From the NCBI GenBank assembly GCA_963978905.1, contig OZ022260.1:12513725-12577724 (forward strand): a DNA stretch of 64,000 bases, written 5' to 3'. Origin of the DNA: Trichostrongylus colubriformis. Its lineage: Eukaryota > Nematoda > Chromadorea > Rhabditida > Trichostrongylidae. Under the pieces are notes generated by a model. That model was not told the DNA's origin. It searched no databases and saw only the letters and a list, made by a program, of their open reading frames with translations. Position 1 is the first letter of the stretch. Every line of letters begins with the position of its first letter. Of the stretch, positions 50,135 through 61,074 are shown piece after piece. A program made the position numbers and the translations under genes.

Positions 50135-53100
50135 ATGGAAAAAGAAGACCCTTCTTTTATGGACGCATTCGACGCCTACAATGAAGATCGCGCAGAAGAT
50201 GACCCAATCCACTCCTTCAATGTAGCTTGCAAAGAAGATGACGATGAAAAACGATTAGAGCTGCTCAGACAAGGTGAGATCTCTGTTAACAGTCTTGCTG
50301 GATAGAATTTACCAGCTTTGCCTTCCGTCGATAACCCCTCAAACATTTTTGAAGCATACAAATATTCACCGTCATCCTTCCACTATCGTTATTTCTTCAA
50401 AAATATCCATAAGGAGGACACAATCGGCTTAGTTTATCTGTTTGTCCGTCTGTCTGTCTGTCTGTCTGTCGCGAAATTCAGAAATATTTGAAGCGCAACT
50501 TATAGAGGTCGAGTCAAGTATGGAATAGGTAGAGCTTGAGCGAAGAAATCACTACTATATATCTAACGTAACAAATCAGCTGAAAACAATCTCATTCAGC
50601 TTTAAAGTGGCCCAGACGTGGGAAGAAGTTTGGATAAGGTCGGCGGCACAATTCAATGAAACGTGTGAGTGCGGCGGGCGGAGCGTAATTTTAGGTAGGC
50701 GGAGCTTAGGAAAAAATTCATAAATCCGCCCCACCATGGTCTAAAAACTCTCGAGAAGGGATACGTAGAGCATGAGCGAGGAAATCAGGGGTGCACGTAG
50801 ACAATGGACTAGGGAATAAGTTTGGATAAGATCGGCGGCACAATTCTATGAAACTATTAAAGCGGTGGGGGAGCGCATTCTAGGTAGGCGGAGGTCAGAA
50901 CAAAAATTTATAACTCCGTTTCACCATGGCCTGAAAACTCCTCTTAAAGACACCGGAATGGGGTAATCTTGGCTTACGGTAGAACAGACATAGTTCGCAC
51001 GAGACTGAGTGACCGCCATCGCACAAACTCGCCAATTTGACGCCTTGGCATGGTGCCAAGAGGAGATTTTGTATTATAAAGTTGTTTTTTCCTTTTACTT
51101 TTTCCTTTGTTCTTTCTTATATTGCTTCCAGATGTCCTTACATGAATCTAATGTATAGTTGGGAATGGCCCCTCCACTGCGCTGGGAGTCAGGTGCTACA
51201 ACTAACGATTTTGATATTTTTAATTTTTGATAACTGCTGTTTATCGCCGCAGCTCGCGATGCGAAAGTTACTACAACGATGCTGAGTTATGGGCGAAAGC
51301 TTCGGTGCCGGACGGGACTCGAACCCGCACTTCATCCTTTCCGGGGATATGTGCTAATCCATTACACTACCGACACCACCTTCACCTTAACTCAGCTTTT
51401 TGAATGGTATATTTTACCATAGCTTGTAGCTACAACTAACGTTGACCCGCGGCCCGTCTCCTACAGCGGACAATTCGGAAAGTCAGTGTGCTGATGCGAA
51501 TGTAATGCGAATACACACCACAGCGTCGCGCTTTTGGATCCGGGTTTTTTCGCCGATTATCGCTTCTAGCTTTCAGTGTTCGTCACAAAATGCTCATTTT
51601 TTGCATCTTCTCTTGTTTCGGACCCCTTCCGATTCCTTTAAAAAGGGATAAGTAGAGCATGAGCGAACAAACATAGGAAGAAGTTGAGATAAAGTCGGTG
51701 ACGCGATTATGTGAAGCCTGCAAGGGCGGTGGGCGGAGCGTAATTCGAGTAGGCGGGGCTTAAACAAAAATTCATAACTCCGTTCCAGCATGGCTTACAA
51801 ACTTCGTTCAAGGAGGGATGAGAACATGGGCGAAGAAACGAGGGAAGTACATAGACGTACCGTCCACAGTGGGCGGGCGTGATGTTACGTACCGTCCACA
51901 GTGGGCGGGGCGTGCGTGATAAAGAGGTAAATCGTCCGATTTCATTTCAGCAAAATACTAATGAACATTATTATTACAAGTGATAGTAGAACTGCTCCTA
52001 CTTTGCTGAGGGGTAGACAGGCTATGGTCAGCACTTAGTTATTGGAGCAGTCGAAGAAGATCCGTCATCAAAGGGCGGGTGGTCATTCCAACACCCGCGA
52101 AAATCAGCTCGCCGCGCAAGCGGCGAGGTATTTGCTTGACAAGAGCCGCTTGCAAAGTTTCATGCGAAAAAGTGAGAATCCGGCTAAGATACAGCTCCTC
52201 AAAGTGGCAGCCGGAAGAGCGGGGCCTGCGAGTAACTGCACCGCCCCGCATCCGCTGAAAAGGCCGCCTACGCCACAGCTCAGAGGCGCGCCTTTCGTGA
52301 GGGATGCATAGATCGGCTTCGTGGGCCCTTAGTTTTTACGGGAGTGAATCCTTTTAGGGATTCTCTATCACCCACACTACCCCTATCACTGTCTTTATAT
52401 CGCATAACAAATCTTGATTTAGATCTGGTTAGCGCCAAAGATGCAACTCGTAGTACGTCACACAAGTGCCAGTGGATTGATGAAGTGCTGTACGAAAACG
52501 CACCTCAGTCACTAAAAATTTGAAATAAATGTAAAAAGTCTGTCGAGGCAGTTCGAGCGCCGCGGGCATGTCGATGCAACAGTGTTCATACTCCTTCACC
52601 GTTTGCACAATCTCTGCAAGTGATCATCCGTAAAGTGTGAACGTGGTCTGTGCCCTATTATGGGTCACTTTATGAGAAAATTCGCACGTCCTGACTTAAC
52701 CTTCGGAGAAAAGTATTTCGTTTAATTTCATGGGAAACTGCAATTTCCAACAATAATTTGAGTGAATGTGAGGGAAAAGGTGTTTTCATGATCATCGCAT
52801 TACCTGATGGCTCATATTTTGCCGAAGGGATCTCTAGTTTCGCTTTGCTTCCCAGGAACGCAATTTTCAAAAGTATCACCTCTAAAAAATCCTCACACAA
52901 AATCCCCTTGAAATTCTTAAAAAATTGAAAAAAAATAATGTGCGCTACAGCGTCCACCATCAAACCATTTATGTGTAAAGGTCATATATGCGGTGTGCAA
53001 AGACAAGAACGTTTACTATATGACTGTATTCTGATGTAAGACTTCAGGTTCCATGCTGAGTGATTAGCTCTGTCTCAGTCCCGCCAATACTGTGGCCATA

Positions 53101-54776
53101 ATTTCACAAAAACCATTGCAGCTCAATCATACGCAAAGAAGGCATATGGATTCAAACCAAATGATACTGATGTACTCTTGCACCTTTGCTCTGTAACTGA
53201 GGTACTGCTTGAAGAGTGTTCATGGACGGAGGCAGTGGATTACGCTAGTGAATTCAAGGCAAGATATAGTATTTTCTCTTCCACTATCTACGGTAACTGT
53301 TCCCTATAGGTAACGACCTATGCTTCTTCCTTCGAACATACCTTCATTCAGGAGTACCTTGACAAAGCTCTCGATATCTCTCCATTTGACGTAGAGCTTC
53401 TTAATATGAGAGCTCCTTTCGAGTACGAGGTAAGACTGATTGTAAAAGAAAGAGATAGACGTAAGTACAGACTCTGTGGTTCCAAATCGCTCACTGGATC
53501 GATAACTTCTCATTCCTGTTTCCTTGTTCATTACGAAAGACATAATTCAAACTGGGAGCGGAAGATGGGCATTTCCCTGTAGTGTGGTGCGTAGCCAATT
53601 AGGAGCGCGTTGCCCATCTGAGTGTAAACCTTGGTGGTCTTAGGCCGTTTTCATACCTTGCGGCACCGACGTCGACGGCGGCAACCCAGGTATCCGCCAT
53701 CGGCCACGCCAGCGCGGCGAAAGCTCGCGCGAGTCTTGCCACTGTTCAACACTACACTACGCCAACATGCTCGCCAAGATTCGCGTGGGCCCTCGCCACG
53801 ATCACCATATTGTAGCATGGTTCGGTGGAGCGGTATAAATAGAGCAGTGCCGGCTTTGCCGGCGGCGGTTATCTCGATTAGCGCCGTCGACGCGTACTGC
53901 GAAGTATGAAAGTGCCGTCGGTATCTGCACGTAACGCACCGCTCCCACACCCAGAACGAGCCATACCTCCTTTCTGCGCGACTTCTGGTCGTGGGCGAAT
54001 ATCCATAACATTTGCTTTCAGTTCTCAACGATGGATTACATTGAGGCAGGACTGTGTGCTACAGAATTTCCTGACACAAGTCTTGACCAAGCACTCGAAG
54101 ACTGTCTCGAAGTGAGTTCTATGAGATCCAAATTCCACCTACTTCGGTCCGCTCGAATTAAAAAAATGGTTTTCGAAATGATTGATAGGTCTGAAAGCTT
54201 CAGTGAGCAAAGTGATGATATTTTCGAGGGAAACAGTCCTATTTTTTCACCCACTTCTCAACTCCGATTCATTATTTTTTAATGGTTGAAAATACGAAAA
54301 TTTAGCACAGAGACAGTGAGTTATCTGGCAATGATGGTTTCCAACGCACAGTGCTCGTTTCCTGCACCCACACGCTCAGCGTGCCCATTACTTTTAAAAA
54401 ACCTGCAACAAAAAACAAAAAACTTGTAGTCATAGAAAACCATAGGACTTCGTTTTTCTATTCTTGTCAGATATTTGTTGGTTCAGTTCGACCCAGTTTT
54501 AGATCGAACATGTCATTGGAAGCGACACTGAAAATGATTTGCTCATAGGAAAAATCTATGATGCCATGGAGGATTACGAAAATGCTAAGATTTATCTGAA
54601 CAAGGTGACGTTGTCAAAACCTAACGATTCCAAAAAAAACCTAACAGTATGAAATGCAGGTATTGGAAATGTCAACTGATCCAGAATGCGAACTCACAAA
54701 GGAAGCAAAGCAGATCCTCGGTCATCCAGTCTATGCATATGACGACGATGGTGATGATAAAAATGAGGATGGATGA
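50135..54776 (+). CDS. RMD/RMDN family protein, copy B
   Basis: A paralogue of copy A with the same six-exon layout, 234 aa: 50135-50273, 53122-53258, 53310-53429, 54022-54111, 54503-54604 and 54660-54776. Exons 2, 3 and 5 have the same lengths as in A. Exon 1 encodes 14 extra residues and exon 4 one fewer. Key blocks are ACKEDDDEKRLELLRQAQSY, HLCSVTEVLLEECSWTEAVD, FIQEYLDKALDISPFDVELL and LLIGKIYDAMEDYENAKIYL. Intron 2 is 51 bp and starts GC (53259-53260), where copy A has GT. The acidic tail ends early at a TGA (54774-54776); an acidic frame continues one base out of register to about 54,846, so an indel truncated it. A TTTGCAG acceptor lies 15 nt before the ATG. Residues that differ from A are scattered; it could be functional or a young pseudogene. 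Confidence 0.7.
50446..50470. repeat. (CTGT)n microsatellite
   Basis: About six CTGT repeats, with slightly diverged flanking units, in intron 1 of RMD-B. The equivalent place in copies A and C lacks it. Confidence 0.85.
51207..51428 (-). mobile_element. tRNA-derived SINE with 12-bp target duplication
   Basis: The 222-bp insert is flanked by GCTACAACTAAC on both sides (51195-51206 and 51429-51440). The empty site is preserved at about 9,390, where TTCTACAACTAACG occurs once in inverted orientation. Read on the minus strand it has a leader of about 50 bp, a tRNA-like head (51,304-51,376), a unique body and an A-rich 3' end (AAAAATTAAAAATATCAAAA). This is the classic SINE layout, mobilised by a LINE such as the RTE copy nearby. 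Confidence 0.9.
51304..51376 (-). tRNA. tRNA-like head of the SINE (probable pseudogene)
   Basis: On the minus strand it folds as a cloverleaf: acceptor GTGTCGG with CCGGCAC (7 bp, one G-T), D stem GTGT with GCAC, anticodon stem TATCC with GGATG, T stem GCGGG with CCCGT. The anticodon loop is CCGGAAA, so position 33 is C instead of the near-universal U. The nominal anticodon GGA (serine) comes without the long variable arm of tRNA-Ser. With the target duplication around it, it is a SINE promoter (B box GGTTCGAGTCC) rather than a working tRNA. Confidence 0.6.
51855..51918. repeat. 32-bp direct tandem duplication
   Basis: ACGTACCGTCCACAGTGGGC occurs twice with a period of 32 bp, in intron 1 of RMD-B. 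Confidence 0.8.
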
Positions 54777-55528
54777 CGACAATGGTGATGATGAAGATGA
54801 AGATGAGGAGGAGAACGAGGACGATGAGGAACATAATAAAGAATGAATAAAATGATATGGCAACAACGGCAACAGTGAAACAATGAAAGGGGAAGTAAGA
54901 ATGAAAACAAAAAAAGTTTCAAAAATTCAAAAACCCACTTTGAATAAAACACTTGGAAGAATAACATACTCGACGCTTGGCAATATGTGCAGATCTTAGA
55001 CAATGTGGGTCATGCACATGAGCTCTTTACTGTCATTCTTGTGCTGCTACTACGGCGGTGTGTCGCTGGTGCAAGCAATAATCGGTACCAAGCTGTTCTT
55101 TAATCAACAACAATTAGCTGTTCCTTTCATCGGTATAACCAACGAGAGTCGCTCTGTTGGCATGTCGACTATACGCTAACGTCATGGTAAGTCACCATCA
55201 GTTTAAATCTTTCCTTTTTGCTTCTCTCTTTAATTGTAAATTCCATAGGTTCCTTAAAGTAAGGGCATACTAATTTCATTAGCTACTCTCCATGTAACAG
55301 TATCAGTCATCTACCTCGAATCGCTGCACAACATTGCTCAATCACTAAGAAAATGATGGTGTGCTCAAATTTGATCACTCATTACCCCGGATACGCGGCA
55401 CATTAGAATTCCATTTTAAATCGTGAACCCTTCAAGCGCGCATGTGGTTGATAACATCCTGTAGAATATTGTCAACTGCTGTATTTGTAAATGATCGTCG
55501 CCCTACTAAATTAGTCTCGTACCATTCT
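54777..55528 (+). repeat. Start of tandem array unit C
   Basis: After the out-of-frame acidic repeat of copy B, this aligns with 30,240-30,650 (AATCAACAACAATTAGCTGT is shared) and then with 31,270-31,510. Unit A therefore has about 620 extra bases. There is no intact coding frame. Confidence 0.65.
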
Positions 55529-56596
55529 ATTGAATTGAGGAATAAGCTCCGGCGTTTTTTTGTTCTCTGTTTTCACATTGTTCCCTTCATCTTTCGACAA
55601 AGCTCAAATAAGTTTTCGATAGAGCTTTTCCTACTTTACGAAAAAGTGATATTTGTTTTTTGATTTCTTTGATTGCTTAATATTTATGAGGTTTAGAAAT
55701 GAAGCAATCTGAAGGCAACAATCGCATTTTCGACACTTCATCTTCTTCGTCTGCCATCGAGGTCAAAAAATGTTTGCCCATATGTTTTTGATAGAGCTTT
55801 TTCAGCTCTACAAAATGGCTCCACTTGTTTTTGATCCTTTGATTGTTTGTTGTTTTCAAGGCTTAGAAATGTTGTAATTTGTAGGGAAAAATCTGCACTT
55901 TTGGCGTATCGAGGTCCTAAAAGCTGACCTTTTCCGCGTCAAATGAAATCAAATGAGGAGAAGAGGCATTGCTTATCAATTCGCTGTTATAATTGAAGGT
56001 CCTCTTGTACAATAAAACTGTTTGGTAAAACTTCGATTTTTGACGAAAAAAAGGTGCGGGTAGGTTTTTCTGAATGCCCTATTCCTAAGCCTCAGAAATA
56101 TCAAAATGTCAAAAGATTTAAAAGTAGAGTGGCACCACCTCGTAGAACAAAAAAAGCTCTATCGAATGCATATATAAATATTCTCTTCAATCTCGATGGT
56201 AGGCGAGGAAGAGAAGATACCGGAAGCGCACACTTTACTGAGTAATGCATTTGTGAGCCCTAAAAGCAACAAAAGTTGAGCGATTTGAATACAATGTAGT
56301 ACCATTCTGTAGAGCTGAAAAAGCTCTATCGAGAACTTAAGCGCATAAAATTTTTGATCGCGATGGTAGACGAGGAAGATGAAGTGTCGAGAGTGCCAAT
56401 TTTTGCCTTGAGCTCACTTCATTCCCAAACCTCAAATATATGGCAATCGAAGGAATCGAAAAAGAGATAGCAGCGTTTCGTAGAGCAGAAGAATCTCTAT
56501 CGAAAACATACATAAGCTTTGTCAAAAGATGAAGGGAACAATGTGAAAAACGGAGAACAAAAAAAAACCGCGGGAACGTATTCCTCAACTCAATAG
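55529..56596. repeat. Fold-back element, second copy
   Basis: TATTGAATTGAGGAATAAG on the left mirrors TATTCCTCAACTCAATA on the right. Inner blocks (GGGAACAATGTGAAAAACGG against TTTTCACATTGTTCCC) match the copy in RMD-A intron 2. It is about 480 bp shorter. Confidence 0.8.
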
Positions 56597-57290
56597 ATCA
56601 CGTTGGTATGAAACGTTTCTGACGATGGCAAGGTTTGATGTGGGTTCGATCCCCGTGCACAAAGAAGTTTCCCTCACTGCGCAACCTTTGCTTTGAGGAG
56701 TTTTTATTTCGAATAGTAACCTACAGCATTCAGAGTTCAACGATACAATTTTACTGCATTTTCGGCTCCTATATTGGATGCTCACTACTTCTTATGGCGA
56801 TCCTCATCACCATCTATGATCTTTTCGATGAAATTGCAGAGTTCTGTGAGGACATAGAAAATGATCTCAGTGATTTCACGGTAACATTCCCCGATAACGA
56901 ACTCAAGCTCTTTTCCAGGGTTTTTTTCCAGACAGTCATTTCAGAATTATGCGAACCAGGCATGCAGAACCATGGTACTGCGACCTCGAATGGCTGAACG
57001 TGCTGTATTTGATGCTATAGTCAGACTGAAACGACGACGAGTAGAGTTGATGGGCTACAAGATCAGCTACTTATAACAAAGGCGTCAAAGTGGAACGGCA
57101 CAAAAGCGGAAACGGTCATGTACATCACCAGAAATGCTTCCATTCCAGTCAAAAAAAAAAGGACTCAACAGTGTAGCACTCGTATCGGTATAATTATTAA
57201 TAGAATACGCAGCACTCATTTTGGTATCATAATTATTAATAAAATAGCAAAGCACGACGTATGTTGTACAATCAGGGCCCTCCCAGGTGT

Positions 57291-57722
57291 CGAGGAAAAT
57301 AGCCGCTTCAGAACGACCCTCCCCCCCCCCTACGGCGACTGAGCACGACCCCTTTTTTTAAGCTCCACAGTACTAGTAACTGTTATGGGATTGCATAGTT
57401 GCAATGTGTTTTATTGCTATATGTCCTTGCCTGATCGAGGATAATAGCCGCTTCAGAACGACCCTCCCCCCCCCTACGGCGACTGAGCACGACCCCTTTT
57501 TTTAAGCTCCACAGTACTAGTAACTGTTATGGGATTGCATAGTTGCAATGTGTTTTATTGCTATATGTCCTTGCCTGATCGAGGATAATAGCCGCTTCAG
57601 AACGACGCTCCCCCCTACGGCGACCGAGTACGACCCCCTTTTTTAAGCTCTACAGTACCAGTAACTGTTACGGGATTGCATAGTTGCGATGTGTTTTATT
57701 GCTACATGTCCTTGCCTGAGGC
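57291..57722. repeat. Three-copy tandem repeat of 145 bp
   Basis: A unit starting CGAGGAAAATAGCCGCTTCA or CGAGGATAATAGCCGCTTCA occurs at 57,291, 57,436 and 57,580. Copies 1 and 2 are almost identical, including their C-runs and ACAGTACTAGTAACTGTTAT. The third is more diverged. Units A (about 32,226) and B (about 47,430) have one copy each. Confidence 0.9.
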
Positions 57723-59392
57723 AGAAAGACATTAATTTACATTTCGCCACACGGATTTGCGGTGAAACACCCTTTGCTACTCATCTGATTATTGAAAGAT
57801 AGATTCTAGTGCTCAGACTCCCCACCCTTCTATCCGGTCGAATACGACCCCCTGGTGAGAAGCCTCGACTCTTGGAGTACCCTGAGTACAATGGAATTAG
57901 TTGCACAACGATAGGGCTATTTTTTTCTTCTCCTCGTCTGATGTGTATAAATATTGCTGTACAGTAATCTACAAGTAAACCAGTTTCACGGCCAAAGAAG
58001 GCAATGAGCTCGAAGGCCGATTGATAAAAATTGAATTGATAGAACTTTATTCTTAGAACTTTTTCGCGCTGCAAAAAAAAACAGCCACAACATGAGAAAA
58101 AACATTGATCGCGTAGTTTATCATGTAATTTCTTTCCTGTAATCAGAAACATGTAACCGCTCACTTTTTCTATTGAACTACTCGACAGCAGCGAATGTCC
58201 TTTATCCCATACAGAGCTACTGAAGCGTCCATGATATGTAACCTTTCTGTTTCTGGATCCTTAAATTCGGTGTGACAAATTCATTCGTTAGATACATTTG
58301 ATGATACATTGCACCCTTATTGCGGCTTCACGGTGTACCATTACAGTGTTGAGCCTACTTGAACATAATCAAGACACGCCCACCGAACCAAATCACACCT
58401 ACCCTTAGACGAACGAATTTTCTATGTGCGGTTTACGTTGGGAAGGAAACTTGAGAGACGATTTTTCAATGAGACATCCACTTCGATGGTGAAAACAGCT
58501 TTCGCCTTGGAAAATTTCTTCTTCCAAAGCCAGATGTGATTTGCTTGGGTGGGCGTGGCTTGGTTGAATCAAAGAAATCGTCCACATAAAAATTGGTTTC
58601 TACTTCACCCATATATTTGTGTTGTATTCGCCTAGTAAGGGCCGCGAGCAAAATTTCACGCGAAAAGTGAGAATTCGGCTACTATACTGTTCCCCAAATT
58701 CCTGGCCGGGCGAGCGGGGCCCCCAATCAAAGGCCCCGCCCCGTCATCCGCCGAAGTTGAACGGAGAATGGAACTGTCTACCCTGAATTCCTGTTCCTTT
58801 AATGCGTCTCCGACCGCGTCGGACGACGGGATATGTAGCTACACGCCACTTTGTAAATATATGGTAGATAATTTCAATTAATTGAACTTTAATCATTACT
58901 ATTATTTGATTGAGAAGTTAGTAGTACTAGGATGTTCTTAACATGCTTTCAGAATATGTTTTTTTCGCTTGCCAGCTGCGTTAAGGAGACGACCTGTGGA
59001 GTCACAGCTGCAGCTGGAGACTGACTTCACGGTATTTAAGCCTTCCATGATGACTCACAAGGCTTCTGAGTTCTGTCTTCCGACTTCTGGCTGCTGGCTC
59101 CGATCGCCTCCTCAAGGAGCGCTACATTCATCGTCGCAATAGTGGGTTCTCATAATTGAACCTATTTTCTCCTGTATTCACTATAGTAGCCTGTTACAGA
59201 TCCCAATTCCACTTAACCGCAATGGTTTCGGCACACAATATTATCACCATACGAAAACTTCAACCAATAGTTCGTATCTGAATACTATTAGATATAATAA
59301 ATATTATCTTATACTACTGTCTGTTTTCCTTCAGGACAATAACTGATCGTGCCAATAAAACTGTTCCAATAATGACGAATTCGTTCGTAACA
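57723..59392. repeat. Array unit C, middle part, with element fragments
   Basis: 57,780-58,300 aligns with 32,680-33,190 of unit A. A left-arm fragment of element P follows (58,310-58,570), then part of the 49,251 MITE family (58,585-58,760, CATATATTTGTGTTGTATTC and GGCCCCGCCCCGTC). From 58,860 to 59,392 the sequence is not shared with the other units and I recognise nothing in it. Confidence 0.5.
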
Positions 59393-59711
59393 GGTTAAGT
59401 TGCTAGCAAGCCCCCGTATTGTCGTCTCTCTGCGTTCTGAACTGGGGACCAGGATCTCGCGGGGGACTCCATCTACCCACGGGGAAAACAACCTTCTCGC
59501 ACTATCACATGGTGAAACGGTAACATATCTTTTGGCGCAGGTACACACCCAGACCTATCGACCCCTTTTGATTTTCTTTAACTGTCGATTGATTCCCTTT
59601 TCTTTCTTTCTTTCTTTTTGTATTGCGTGTTTGTTTCCTCTTTTGTCTATTGCTCTGTTTCTCTAATTTTCTGGCACACCTCTGTGTGCATATAAATAAA
59701 TAAATAAATAA
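59393..59711 (+). mobile_element. Probable LINE 3' end with (TAAA)n tail
   Basis: A block ending CACACCTCTGTGTGCATATAAA and then ATAAATAAATAAATAAA. A short tandem A-rich tail abutting coding-like minus-strand sequence is typical of a 5'-truncated non-LTR retrotransposon. No protein remains. It abuts the last visible codons of the helical-repeat gene at about 59,768. Confidence 0.45.
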
Positions 59712-59767
59712 AAATCCGCGTGGCCAGTGCAAGCACTGTAGGGCGAGCAATTTCTTATTATATAAGG

Positions 59768-60619
59768 CTGCTATAATTTGCGTCTGAATGTCTTTTGACA
59801 GTGTGTGGTTCTGATATGTTCCTGAGAGTTGACTGCCAACAAATTGATGCCAGTGCTGGCCTGCCACATTGGCAAGTAGAGCTCTTGCAGCATTCAATTC
59901 GCAAACAGTGGGTTTCTTGAAGGCCTCTTCAAGTGAAGCCTTTTTCAAAGGGCACACAGCAACCTGTGCACTAGCTTTTTCGAGAGGGACGTTGTCCTGC
60001 TGCATAATATCGGGAGTTACGCTAAGCATGAAGATCAGGTGAGTGAGAGAGGCGAAGAACCAGCTGTCGTTTGACGATAGAAAAATGTATCGCTTCGTCA
60101 CCCCTCTGACGAAAGTGTGTCCAACACGGACATTTGTACTTGAACATTTTCAATCGGTCGACTTAAGATATACAACACACACCGCATAATGGACAACGTT
60201 AAACTATCCAAACTGATTTCCTTATTCTCTTTCCGACTAGCAACAGGATACACACCATAAAGAAGTTGCAGCAACCTAAGTGGTTCACTCATCACCAAAC
60301 CATTTCAGAGACAATCGAAAGCACGAAGAGCCATGTACGAAATGTTTACCCCACCTGAGCCAATGAATGGGGAGGAGCATTAGGAGGAAGGGAAGACGAA
60401 ACCAGCAAATCTGTGCTCAGTAAATGCTCGAAAACTCCATGGATGAGAGCTGTTAGCGTCACAATTTGTAACTTCCTCGTACGGCCATTTTCCGCTATAC
60501 TCTCTGTGATCACGTCGATTAGACTGTCCACTCGACTTCCAGAAGCAACTTGGAAATCATCACAAAACAGCTTCTTCATGAAATCGAGAACAGCCTCGCG
60601 CTTGGCAGTGCTAACACTT
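59768..60619 (-). CDS. Fragment of an unidentified helical-repeat (HEAT-like) protein gene
   Basis: Three minus-strand exons join in phase: 60350-60619, 60102-60287 and 60063 down to about 59768. They give about 250 residues, all predicted helical: TAKREAVLDFMKKLFCDD, SLIDVITESIAENGRTRKLQ, SLAQVGEPLRLLQLLYGVYP and FASLTHLIFMLSVTPDIMQQ. I do not recognise the family. The introns are 62 and 38 bp. The downstream side runs into a (TAAA)n retroelement end with no splice donor, and the upstream side into a BEL/Pao fragment. The gene is therefore either broken by insertions or continues through large introns. It is absent from the equivalent places in units A and B. Confidence 0.55.
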
Positions 60620-60649
60620 CTGAGGCAGTCCCTCCCTTTCTGAGTTTCG

Positions 60650-60960
60650 ATCTTGTTCTTCGATGGCCTCCATCAAGAGCTGGTTATTGGAGGAGAATTC
60701 TCGTAAATTCATCTTGAGCTCTTGAATAATCTGTTCGTCCGACGGTACACATGCTTGGCCTCTTCCAAGTCGTCTCCAGTTATCAGGAGGTTGTCGACAT
60801 ACATGTTCCTCCTGATGTCTTGAGTCAATTCGTCCTCGTCCTGGTAGGTGTTGAGGTGGTAATTGATTGTCCCTGCCAGTAAAAACGGAGACGACTTCAA
60901 CCCGAACTGCACTTGCTCGGAGGTCCCGCCCACCCATTCGAGAATTTGTGGAGCCGTAGT
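60650..60960 (-). mobile_element. BEL/Pao LTR retrotransposon reverse-transcriptase fragment
   Basis: The minus-strand frame reads FGLKSSPFLLAGTINYHLNT, then DIRRNMYVDNLLITGDDLEE, with the YVDN catalytic box of BEL/Pao reverse transcriptases in place of YADD. After a frameshift it continues as LKMNLREFSSNNQLL, the usual next block. Only about 100 codons remain, with no LTR seen. It lies directly upstream of the helical-repeat gene fragment. Confidence 0.85.
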
Positions 60961-61074
60961 TCAGCCGAATTCTCGCTTTTTCGGGTGAGCTTTGCATGCG
61001 ACCCTTATTAGGCAAATGCAATGTAAATAAATGGGTAACAAAGAAACTAACTTTCCGTGGACGATTCCTTTGAG

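Larger units (their letters stand above)
51000..51640 (-). repeat. Inverted copy of the ATG4-intron repeat, split by a SINE
   Basis: Reverse complement of 9175-9620: GGACCCCTTCCGATTCC, GGAGTCAGGTGCTACAACTA and GACGCCTTGGCATGGTGCC all correspond. The block is contiguous at 9 kb but carries 222 extra bases here (51,207-51,428). Confidence 0.8.

Noticed and set aside
50446..50470. CTGT repeats considered as a CRISPR-like or regulatory array
   Set aside because: Simple four-base microsatellite with no spacers.
51304..51376. A functional tRNA-Ser gene
   Set aside because: C at position 33, no long variable arm, and target duplications around a larger insert all point to a SINE head.
52980..53122. 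A longer exon 2 for the RMD genes, starting at the GGTCGAGAACG block (39,551 in copy A)
   Set aside because: It is out of phase with exon 1 and contains a stop in copy B; the shorter exon starting after ATTGCAG is in phase in both copies.
59505..60101. A 198-codon minus-strand single-exon protein
   Set aside because: Its last 80 codons are antisense to a retroelement 3' end with (TAAA)n, and its first codons lie in a short intron; only the middle belongs to the helical-repeat gene.
986..60619. Joining the left INTS2 gene with the HEAT-like exons at 60 kb into one minus-strand gene
   Set aside because: Five complete plus-strand genes and the RMD array would lie in one intron of about 55 kb, and the 60-kb exons do not resemble the INTS2 N-terminus.
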